Part shown: positions 17,963 through 25,418 of the stretch, piece after piece
Position numbering within the stretch: the first letter of the stretch is position 1
How the letters are laid out: every line of letters starts with the position of its first letter
Assembly (NCBI GenBank): GCA_018222345.1
Contig: JAAFAL010000009.1
Coordinates: 1-44,731 of the forward strand
Source: a bacterium
Lineage (GTDB): Bacteria > Pseudomonadota > Gammaproteobacteria > Nevskiales > OUC007
DNA length: 44,731 nucleotides
Direction of reading: 5' to 3'
Position numbers and translations under genes: made by a program
The notes under the pieces: model-generated
The model's input: the letters and a program-made list of their open reading frames with translations, nothing else
Told to the model about the DNA's origin: nothing
Database searches by the model: none

Positions 17963-19591
17963 TCACGCGGCCTTTGCCGAATTCGGGGCATGCACGTAGG
18001 GCCAGCGCCCTCTGGCGTAAACGATTTGTTGCTTGCGCTCGGCCGCCGACCAGCCCAGCGCGCGGCCGGCGAGCGCTGCCGCGTCATCCAACACGGCATC
18101 ATCGGGTTGCGTCATCAGCGTCAGCGGCATGCGCCGGCGGATGATGTCGTCCAGCGTAATCGCCATTTCGTCGGTGGCGGCATAGACCACCTCGGCGCGG
18201 ATGAACGGTGCGTTATCGTTCAGTCGCCGGCCCAGGCTGCGATCGTTTTCGACCAGTGCCAACACAGCGGGCGTGCGGTTGCCATGGCGTTTAGCCAGCC
18301 AGTGCGCGGCGCGTTCGTCCAGGCCCAGTGCCCGCCCCCTGGCGGCTGTCACTGCCAGCCACTGGGTTTCCTCACGCGCTGGCGCCCACAACAAGCCTTG
18401 CTGGCTGCTGCGCCGGCCGCTGCGATGTGGGCCGAGCACGGCTTGCGCCTCGTCAACAATCTCTTCGGCATCGCCACGCGCGGTGGTGTATTTGCCGCCC
18501 ACGGGCATCCACAAGCCGGGGTTGGGTTTGCGGATGTCGAAGTCGCGCGACACCGCCGACAGGCTCTCGCCGCCCCCGCTGACCAAGGTGCGCACACCGG
18601 CAAAGCAGCCGCAAATGTCATCGCTGCCCCAGTTCGCTGGCTGCATGGCGCGGTTGGCTTCGGCCAGCAAATACTCGGCCTCTTCCCGTGTGACGTGAAT
18701 GTTGGCCGGGTCGCCGTCGAAGTCCGATTCGGTGGTGCCAACAATGGTGTGGTCGTACCACGGGATGACAAAGAACACCCGGCCGTCGCTGCGCGCCGTC
18801 AGCAAAAAGGCGTCTTGCCGCCCCGGCAACTTGGGCATCATCAAATGCACGCCCTTGATCAATTTGTAGTCGCCCTTCCGCGGGGCTTGGCGCGCCAAGG
18901 TGGGCGCCCAAGGGCCAGCGGCATTGATGGTCAGGCGAGCTTTGACGGCGACGGTTTCTTCCGCCAGCCGGTTTTCCACAACCGCGCCGGTGACACGGTC
19001 GGCGCCCGGTGCGCGTAGCAGCTCGGTGACCTTGGCGTGATTGACGACCACGGCGCCTGCGGCCTCGGCAGCGGCGACAACTTCCAAAGTCAGCCGCGCA
19101 TCGTCTTCTTGGCAGTCGCCATAGGAGAAGCCGCCAATCAGGCCCTCTGTGTCGAGGTAGGGAAACGCCTCGCGCAACTCGGGCACAGTAAAACGGTCAT
19201 GCCGCGCCACCGGCTGGCCGGGGCCGGCGAGGATGTCGTACAGCGCCAGGCCAATGCGCATGCGCCAGCTCGACACCCGGTCGCTCTCATACTTGGGAAT
19301 GACAAAGCGCACGGGGTCAACCGCATGCGGGGCAATGCGCGTGAGCGTGGCGCGCTCGGCCAGACCATGTTTAACCAGGCCGAAGTTGAAATATTCAAGG
19401 TAGCGCAGCCCGCCGTGTATCAGCTTGCTACTGGCTGACGAGGTGCCCGAAGCCCAGTCAGTCTTTTCGACCAGCGCAACCTTGTAGCCCTTGAGCGACG
19501 CATCGTAAGCCGTCCACGCGCCATAAATGCCGCCGCCGATGACGAGCAGATCGAATGGGCCGTGGTGTAGCTTTGAAAAGTCGCGTTGCAT
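17963..19591 (-). CDS. glpD: Aerobic glycerol-3-phosphate dehydrogenase
   Basis: A 542-residue FAD enzyme that oxidises sn-glycerol-3-phosphate to dihydroxyacetone phosphate and passes electrons to quinone at the inner membrane. The dinucleotide-binding motif is at the N-terminus (LLVIGGGIYGAWTAYDAS). GTSSASSKLIHGGLRYLE is the GlpD signature, and INAAGPWAP and IPWYDHTIVGTTESD follow. ATG at 19591 is chosen; an earlier TTG at 19609 would add six residues. The gene follows fadE on the same strand, with an 83-bp palindromic repeat between them. Neighbouring lipase and fadE suggest use of lipid-derived glycerol phosphate. Confidence 0.95.
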   Translation of the reverse strand: MQRDFSKLHHGPFDLLVIGGGIYGAWTAYDASLKGYKVALVEKTDWASGTSSASSKLIHGGLRYLEYFNFGLVKHGLAERATLTRIAPHAVDPVRFVIPKYESDRVSSWRMRIGLALYDILAGPGQPVARHDRFTVPELREAFPYLDTEGLIGGFSYGDCQEDDARLTLEVVAAAEAAGAVVVNHAKVTELLRAPGADRVTGAVVENRLAEETVAVKARLTINAAGPWAPTLARQAPRKGDYKLIKGVHLMMPKLPGRQDAFLLTARSDGRVFFVIPWYDHTIVGTTESDFDGDPANIHVTREEAEYLLAEANRAMQPANWGSDDICGCFAGVRTLVSGGGESLSAVSRDFDIRKPNPGLWMPVGGKYTTARGDAEEIVDEAQAVLGPHRSGRRSSQQGLLWAPAREETQWLAVTAARGRALGLDERAAHWLAKRHGNRTPAVLALVENDRSLGRRLNDNAPFIRAEVVYAATDEMAITLDDIIRRRMPLTLMTQPDDAVLDDAAALAGRALGWSAAERKQQIVYARGRWPYVHAPNSAKAA

Positions 19592-19617
19592 CCGTGCAAA
19601 AAAGTCCAAAAAGTCAC

Positions 19618-19700
19618 GTCATTGCGAGCGTAGCGAAGCGATCTCGCCATGCTGGCGGCACATGACGAGATTGCCGCGGCGCTACGCGCCTCGCAATGAC
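19618..19700. repeat. 83-bp palindromic intergenic repeat
   Basis: The ends are inverted 11-mers GTCATTGCGAG (19618-19628) and CTCGCAATGAC (19690-19700), and the inner parts pair further (GCGTAGCG / CGCTACGC-like). It resembles the widely spread 'CATTGCGAG' small inverted-repeat elements of proteobacteria. It fills almost the entire gap between the fadE stop (19711) and the glpD start. The transcript could form a strong hairpin here. Confidence 0.8.
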
Positions 19701-19710
19701 AGGCGAGCGC

Positions 19711-22353
19711 TTACTCGGCGGGCTCAGTTTCCTCGGCTTTTTTCTTCGCCGGGGTGCGCTTGCGGGTTGATGCAGCTTTGGTGCCAGTTGCCCCGCCGGG
19801 CTTTTTCGCCGCCGGCTTCTTGGCCGCTGGTTTTTTTGCTGGCGCTTTGCGGCGCGTGGTCGTTGTGGCCTTCTTCGCCGCTGGCTTGCTGGCTGGCGCC
19901 TTGCGGCCACCAGGCTTGGACGGTGGGCCTGCCTGCAAATCTTCGCTGGCAAAGTCGTCAACGGCCGCAACCTCGAACACCAGGTCGAACAACTCGATCA
20001 GCGCGGCATGCTCTTCCTGGGTGATGATCTCAGCATCCAGCGCCTCGCCAATGCGCCCGCGCGGATGCGGGTGCGTGAGTTGGCCTTTCTTGTAGGCCTT
20101 GAGCATTTTCAGCTCCAGGGCTTCGTGCTCAATGGTTTTTTCCAGCGCCATGTTGAGCACGCCCATGGGGTGCTCGAGCTGCCGCGGCTGGTAGATGGGG
20201 CCAGCCAGGCGGTCACGCTGCGGCCCGGGGCGCATCATGATTTGCGACACTTTGGCGTTGAGCGCATCAGCCGGCTTGCGGGCACGGCGGCCTAGCGGAA
20301 AGATCACCGGCCGCATCATCCAACCGGGAATCGGCAACTCGCGGATCACGCCATCCAGGCGGTCTTCAATCGTCGCGGCGATATCGGCCATGGCCCAATC
20401 GATGATCGGCAGGTCTTCCACCGGCCGGCCGTCCTGCTCGTGCGTCTTGAGCACACAGGCGCCGAAGTACAGGCCCGACAACACATCACCCAAGCGCGCC
20501 GAGATGCTCTCGCGGAATTTCAGGCTGCCGCCCAGGCTGGCCATGGCCAGGTCGGACAGATACGCCAGGTTGGCGCTATAACGCGCCAGCGTGCGGTAGT
20601 GCTTGGCCGTCGGGCCATCGACTGGCGCGCTGGCAAGCCGGGCGCCGGTCAGACCCAGCACAAAGCTGCGCGCCTTGGCGCTGGCCACATGGCCAACATG
20701 GCCCATGAAGGCGGCATCGAAGTTATCCAGGCCGCGGTCGGCGTTGTCGTCAGCAACCGCGTCCATCTCCTGCAGCACATACGGGTGGCAGCGAATCGCG
20801 CCCTGGCCGAAGATCATCATCGAGCGCGTCAGAATGTTGGCGCCTTCCACGGTGGTGCCCACCGGTGCGCCTTGATAGCCGCGGCCGATGAGGTTGCGCG
20901 GCCCCAGGCACACGGCCTTGCCGCCGTGAACGTCCATGGCATCGACCGAAATCTTTTGCGCCAAGTCAGTCACGTGCATCTTGGCAATGGCCGAGGGCAC
21001 GCTGGGCTTTTCGCCCAGGTCAACGGCGAAGCTGGTTTGCTTGCGCACGGCATCGCTCATGTAAGCACGGGCACCGATGCGGCCCATGGCTTCCTGAATG
21101 CCCTCGAAGTCGCCGATGGACACATTGAACTGCTTGCGCACCTTGGCGTAGGCGCCGGTGGCGTAGGCCGCCATCAGCGAGCCGCCAGTAGCGCCGGATG
21201 GCAGCGAAATACTACGGCCCACACTCAGGCATTCCATCAGCATGCGCCAGCCTTGGCCGGCCATGTCGGCGCCGCCGATGATGTAGTCCAGTGGCACGAA
21301 CACGTCGGTGCCGCGGATCGGGCCATTCATGAACGGCGCATTCACCGGGAAGTGGCGGCGGCCAATCTCCACGCCCTTGGTGTCGCGCGGGATCAGCGCG
21401 CAGGTAATGCCAAGGTCTTCCTTGTCGCCCAACAAGCCGTCGGGGTCATACATCTTGAATGCCAGGCCAATGACTGTGGCCACCGGTGCCAGCGTGATGT
21501 AGCGCTTGTCGAAGGTGAGCTTCATGCCCAGCACGGTCTTGCCACCGAACTTGCCTTTGCACACCACACCGCGGTCGGGGATGGCGCCGGCATCCGAGCC
21601 AGCCAGCGGGCTGGTCAGGCCAAAGCAGGGCACTTCGTCACCCACCGCCAGGCGCGGCAGGTAGTGATCTTTTTGCGCTTTGGTGCCGTAGTGCAGCAGC
21701 AACTCGGCGGGGCCGAGCGAGTTGGGCACCGCGACAATCGAGTTGGCGGTGACGCCTCCGGCGCTGGCGACCTTGGCCAAGATGGTGGAATGCGCATAGC
21801 CGGAGAATTCCAGCCCGCCATAGGCCTTGGGGATGATCATGCCGAAGAATTTATTCTTCTTGATGAAGTCCCAACTGGCTTGATTGAGGTCGGCTTTTTC
21901 GTGGGTAATTTCCCACTCGTTGAGCATGCCGCACAGCTCTTCAACCGGGCCGTCGAGGAAGGCCTGCTCTTCGGCCGACAGTTGCGGCTTGGGAATCGCC
22001 AACCACTTGTGCCAATTGGGCCGGCCCGAGAACAGGTCGGCCTCGAACCACGTCGTGCCAGCTTCAAGCGCCGTGCGCTCGGTGTCCGACATCTCCGGCA
22101 GCACGCCCTTGAAAAACTTGAACGCCGGCCCGCTGATCAGGCCCTTGCGAATGCCATCGACATTGAACAGCACCGCCACGGCGCCAAACAGCAGCCAAAG
22201 CGCCACCGCCCAGCCGGTCGCAATGCCGGAAAACACCGTGATGATGGCCAATCCCGCGCCCAGCACCGCAGTGCTGCGGCCAATGCTGGCCTTGCGATAG
22301 GCCAAAGCGGTGATGACAACTAGGGCGAATAAAATCCAGAGAATCGTGGACAC
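19711..22353 (-). CDS. fadE: Acyl-CoA dehydrogenase FadE with a histone-like tail
   Basis: An 880-residue FadE-type acyl-CoA dehydrogenase for the first step of fatty-acid beta-oxidation. Two N-terminal membrane segments precede the dehydrogenase domain, where KAYGGLEFSGYAHS, TSPLAGSDAGAIPD and DVHGGKAVCLGPRN match the FadE type. The C-terminal DUF1974-like region contains LEHPMGVLNMALEKT. Residues 808-880 form an unusual Lys/Ala/Pro tail with repeated AAKKP/PAKKP units, like histone H1 or AlgP. FadE of E. coli (814 residues) has no such tail. The start is GTG at 22353 behind GGGAGG. A subtilase gene lies 100 bases upstream on the same strand. Confidence 0.94.
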   Translation of the reverse strand: MSTILWILFALVVITALAYRKASIGRSTAVLGAGLAIITVFSGIATGWAVALWLLFGAVAVLFNVDGIRKGLISGPAFKFFKGVLPEMSDTERTALEAGTTWFEADLFSGRPNWHKWLAIPKPQLSAEEQAFLDGPVEELCGMLNEWEITHEKADLNQASWDFIKKNKFFGMIIPKAYGGLEFSGYAHSTILAKVASAGGVTANSIVAVPNSLGPAELLLHYGTKAQKDHYLPRLAVGDEVPCFGLTSPLAGSDAGAIPDRGVVCKGKFGGKTVLGMKLTFDKRYITLAPVATVIGLAFKMYDPDGLLGDKEDLGITCALIPRDTKGVEIGRRHFPVNAPFMNGPIRGTDVFVPLDYIIGGADMAGQGWRMLMECLSVGRSISLPSGATGGSLMAAYATGAYAKVRKQFNVSIGDFEGIQEAMGRIGARAYMSDAVRKQTSFAVDLGEKPSVPSAIAKMHVTDLAQKISVDAMDVHGGKAVCLGPRNLIGRGYQGAPVGTTVEGANILTRSMMIFGQGAIRCHPYVLQEMDAVADDNADRGLDNFDAAFMGHVGHVASAKARSFVLGLTGARLASAPVDGPTAKHYRTLARYSANLAYLSDLAMASLGGSLKFRESISARLGDVLSGLYFGACVLKTHEQDGRPVEDLPIIDWAMADIAATIEDRLDGVIRELPIPGWMMRPVIFPLGRRARKPADALNAKVSQIMMRPGPQRDRLAGPIYQPRQLEHPMGVLNMALEKTIEHEALELKMLKAYKKGQLTHPHPRGRIGEALDAEIITQEEHAALIELFDLVFEVAAVDDFASEDLQAGPPSKPGGRKAPASKPAAKKATTTTRRKAPAKKPAAKKPAAKKPGGATGTKAASTRKRTPAKKKAEETEPAE

Positions 22354-22453
22354 GGCAGCCTCCCGGCGCGCAGGTCAAATATCACGGAGCAGCATAGGCG
22401 CAGCCGCTGCGCGGTTGCAACGCGCAGCGGCTGGCGTTGGGGACGGCGCTGGC

Positions 22454-23758
22454 TTATTTGCTCGACTGCAACAAGGTGTTGGTCGAGCCTTTGGTGTCGC
22501 TGACCTTGCCCGATACCGCTCGCTCACCCAGGCGGCGCATGATTTCGTCAGGCAGCGCTTGCTGGCGGTCTTGCAAGATCAATGCGGCGACGCCGGCCAC
22601 ATGCGGCGCGGCCATCGAAGTGCCGCTGATCGTCTTGGTGGCGAAGTTGCTGGTGTGCCAGGCGCTGGTGATGTCCTTGCCCGGTGCAAAAATGTCCAGG
22701 CAACTGCCCCAGTTGGAGAAGCTTGCGCGGCGGTCATCGCGATCGGTGGCACCGACTGTGTAAGCGCTTTCTTCCCGCGCCGGGCTGCTATTGCAGGCGT
22801 CGGCGTCTTCATTGCCTGCGGCCACCACCATGGTGATGCCCAGGGCACTGGCTTCGCGCACGGCTTCGTCCAGCGAATCGCTGGCGCCGCCGCCCAGGCT
22901 GAGGTTGGCCACGGCGGGTTTTACGAAGTTGTCGGCAGTCCAATCAATGCCGGCAATCACACCTGACGTGGTGCCACTACCGTTGCAGTCCAGCACGCGC
23001 ACCGGGTGCAGGGTGACGCTTTTGGCCACGCCGTAGTCGCTGCCGCCAACGGTACCGGCCACATGCGTGCCGTGGCCGTTGCAGTCTTCGGTGGACGGCT
23101 CGCCGTCGTCGCCGCCATCATCGCCACCACCGCCGATGATGCCTTCAAGCACGCCGCCAACCAGCGGGATACCACTGCCGCCGCCGGGGCCGCCTTCAAT
23201 GGCCGAAAAGCCCTCGCCCATGCGGCCCTTGAATTGCGCGTGGTCGCTGAGGATGCCGGTGTCGATGATGTAGGTATGCACATCCTTGCCTTCGTTGCCA
23301 AAGGTGTAGCTGTTGTCCAGCGGCAGGTCAGGCTGGTCAACGCGGTCCAGGCCCCATGTCACAGGCGACTGGGTTTCAACCAGGCCGACGATGCCATCCT
23401 GCTCGACAAAACGCACCAGCGGGTCGGCCGCCAGCGCCTTGGCTGCGCCTTCGTCCATCGCCACGGAGTAGCCAAACAGCACTTTCGAGAACAAGAAGTC
23501 GGGCTCGCCGCCATATTTGCTCACCAGCACCTTGACGCTATCGAGCAGGGCATTGACGTTGCCCAGCTTGCCGTCGCGTTTGAGCGCGACGATGTAGCGC
23601 CCGGGCACGGGATTACTGTTTTTCTTGATCTTGCCGATTTTCTTCGGCGCCGTGACCGATTTGGTGGCGTCGAGAATGCTTTGTGAATGCGCGGCGGGCG
23701 CAGCAAACAGAGTCAGCGCGGCGCAGATCGCCCCGCTCAGCAGGGGTTTGGTGTTCAT
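22454..23758 (-). CDS. Secreted S8 subtilisin-like protease
   Basis: A 434-residue preproenzyme. The signal peptide ends near AAHSQ (residue 26). An inhibitor-I9 prodomain spans about 50-124 (PGRYIVAL ... [11 protein letters not shown]). The catalytic domain has Asp166 (YIIDTGI), His229 ([10 protein letters not shown]), oxyanion Asn316 (AAGNE) and Ser381 ([12 protein letters not shown]). A Gly/Asp-rich insert at about 189-222 separates the Asp and His motifs and is longer than in proteinase-K-like relatives. ATG at 23758 has AAGGATGGA upstream. It probably acts outside the cell. It is divergent from the oxidoreductase gene at 23875. Confidence 0.94.
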   Translation of the reverse strand: MNTKPLLSGAICAALTLFAAPAAHSQSILDATKSVTAPKKIGKIKKNSNPVPGRYIVALKRDGKLGNVNALLDSVKVLVSKYGGEPDFLFSKVLFGYSVAMDEGAAKALAADPLVRFVEQDGIVGLVETQSPVTWGLDRVDQPDLPLDNSYTFGNEGKDVHTYIIDTGILSDHAQFKGRMGEGFSAIEGGPGGGSGIPLVGGVLEGIIGGGGDDGGDDGEPSTEDCNGHGTHVAGTVGGSDYGVAKSVTLHPVRVLDCNGSGTTSGVIAGIDWTADNFVKPAVANLSLGGGASDSLDEAVREASALGITMVVAAGNEDADACNSSPAREESAYTVGATDRDDRRASFSNWGSCLDIFAPGKDITSAWHTSNFATKTISGTSMAAPHVAGVAALILQDRQQALPDEIMRRLGERAVSGKVSDTKGSTNTLLQSSK

Positions 23759-23874
23759 CGTTCCATCCTTGGGGTGAACCAATCTTGTTGTCATGCCGCG
23801 ATTGCGGCGGTTTGAACGCTAGCAATCAGACAACCGGAGCGCAAATCCTGTTCCGCATGCGGCAAAATAGGCAC

Positions 23875-24831
23875 ATGAAAGCACTTGTTTACAAGCGTTT
23901 CGGCTCGCCGGACGTGCTCGAATGGAGTGACGGCTGGCCACAGCCGGACATTGGCACCAACGACGTTCTGGTCAAATTTGCCGCCGGCAGCGTCAACCCC
24001 AAAGACATTTTATTGCGCAAGGGCAAGTTCGGCCTGCTCGCACGCGAACCCTTGCCGCGCGTGACCGGCCACGACATTGCTGGTGTGGTGGTCGAGCACG
24101 GTGCCGGTGTCAATGGCCTGAACCCGGGCGACGCCGTGTATGGCATGAGCCCGCTGATGCACGGCGGCATCATCTCGGAATATGCCCTGCTCACCGGCGA
24201 CACCGTGGCGCGCGCGCCGAAGAATCTGTCGCATGCCGAAGCGGCCGCCGTCCCGTTGGCGGCGCTGACCGCTTTGCAAGCATTGCGCGACCTCGGCCAC
24301 GTGTCGGCCGGCAGCCGGGTGCTGATCAATGGCGCCACCGGCGGCGTCGGCCACTTTGCAGTGCAGATCGCCAAGGCATTGGGCGCACGCGTGACCGGCA
24401 CGTGCAGCGCCAAGAACCTGGAGTTTTTGACCGAGCTGGGCGCGGATGAGGCAGTTGATTACAAGCTGTGCCCAGCGCCCCGTATCAAGCAAAGCTTTGA
24501 TGTGGTGTTCGACGTGTTCGGAAAATACAGCGCGGGCGATTTCAAGGCGTCATTGGGCAGGCAAGGCATTTACATCAATACGATTCCCAGCGGCCCACGC
24601 ACCTTGCTGGGCGAAGGTTTAGCGCGCCTGGGTGGCGGCCGCCGCAATCGGCTGGTCATCGTGCAGTCGCGCCGCACCGACATGGTCACGCTGCGCGGCT
24701 GGATTGAAGCCGGCCAACTCAAACCACATCTCGACAAGGTGGTTGCGATTGAAAACGCCGCCGAGGCGCACCGGCACGTCGAGACCAAGCACACGCGCGG
24801 CAAGGTGGTGATTGCACTGGACGCACCGTGA
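23875..24831 (+). CDS. Zinc-free MDR oxidoreductase (quinone-reductase-like)
   Basis: A 318-residue medium-chain dehydrogenase/reductase. The GroES-like N-terminal domain (AAGSVNPKDILLRKG, VTGHDIAGVV) lacks the zinc-binding cysteines of alcohol dehydrogenases. The Rossmann domain has INGATGGVGHFAVQIAK. This pattern fits NADPH:quinone oxidoreductase or zeta-crystallin/RTN4IP1-like enzymes. ATG at 23875 is the family-type start (MKALVYKRFGSPDVL); the open frame from 23683 is antisense to the subtilase. The stop overlaps the tag start by 4 bases (GTGA). Confidence 0.92.
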   Translation: MKALVYKRFGSPDVLEWSDGWPQPDIGTNDVLVKFAAGSVNPKDILLRKGKFGLLAREPLPRVTGHDIAGVVVEHGAGVNGLNPGDAVYGMSPLMHGGIISEYALLTGDTVARAPKNLSHAEAAAVPLAALTALQALRDLGHVSAGSRVLINGATGGVGHFAVQIAKALGARVTGTCSAKNLEFLTELGADEAVDYKLCPAPRIKQSFDVVFDVFGKYSAGDFKASLGRQGIYINTIPSGPRTLLGEGLARLGGGRRNRLVIVQSRRTDMVTLRGWIEAGQLKPHLDKVVAIENAAEAHRHVETKHTRGKVVIALDAP

Positions 24832-25418
24832 GTGCAACCGACATCCACGCCAACGGACGCCCGCGCTGCCCGTGGCTGGACCTGAGCAAACCCGACTACG
24901 TGGCCTACCACGACGACGAATGGGGCGTGCCAGTGCGAGACGACCGCACGCAGTTCGAGTTCCTGACGCTGGAATCGGCCCAGGCTGGCCTGAGCTGGTA
25001 CACGGTGCTGAAAAAACGCGACAACTACCGCCGCGCCTTTGCCGGCTTCGATGTGCAAAAAGTCGCCGCATTTGGCGAGGCCGACATCGCCCGCCTGCTG
25101 GCCGACGCCGGCATCATCCGCAACAAGCTCAAGGTGCGGGCCGCCATCACCAACGCCCAGCAATTCATCAAGCTGCAGGACGCGTTCGGCAGCTTTAGCG
25201 ACTACATCTGGGGCTTTGTCGATGGCAAAACCATTGCCAATGCACCAAAGACATTTGATGACTACGCCGCCACCAGCCCCGAATCCGATGCGCTGTCCAA
25301 GGATCTGAAACAGCGCGGCTTCAAATTTGTGGGCAGCACCATTGTTTATGCGCACATGCAGGCTGCAGGGCTGGTAAACGACCACAGCGCCGATTGCTTC
25401 AGACGAACCCAAGTTTGA
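24828..25418 (+). CDS. tag: DNA-3-methyladenine glycosylase I
   Basis: A 196-residue base-excision enzyme that removes 3-methyladenine from alkylated DNA. It aligns well along E. coli Tag: RCPWLDLSKPDYVAYHDDEWGVP, QAGLSWYTVLKKRDNYR, DAGIIRNKLKVRAAI and GFKFVGSTIVYAHMQA. The zinc ligands Cys14, His28, His186 and Cys190 are all present. The GTG start at 24828 overlaps the previous stop by 4 bases, so translation is coupled with the oxidoreductase. Its 3' end overlaps the next frame. Confidence 0.96.
   Translation: MSATDIHANGRPRCPWLDLSKPDYVAYHDDEWGVPVRDDRTQFEFLTLESAQAGLSWYTVLKKRDNYRRAFAGFDVQKVAAFGEADIARLLADAGIIRNKLKVRAAITNAQQFIKLQDAFGSFSDYIWGFVDGKTIANAPKTFDDYAATSPESDALSKDLKQRGFKFVGSTIVYAHMQAAGLVNDHSADCFRRTQV

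Noticed and set aside
20440..22323. 627-codon open frame antisense to fadE
   Set aside because: Its long His/Ala/Gln-rich translation is a typical shadow of a GC-rich gene. FadE on the other strand matches its family over its full length.
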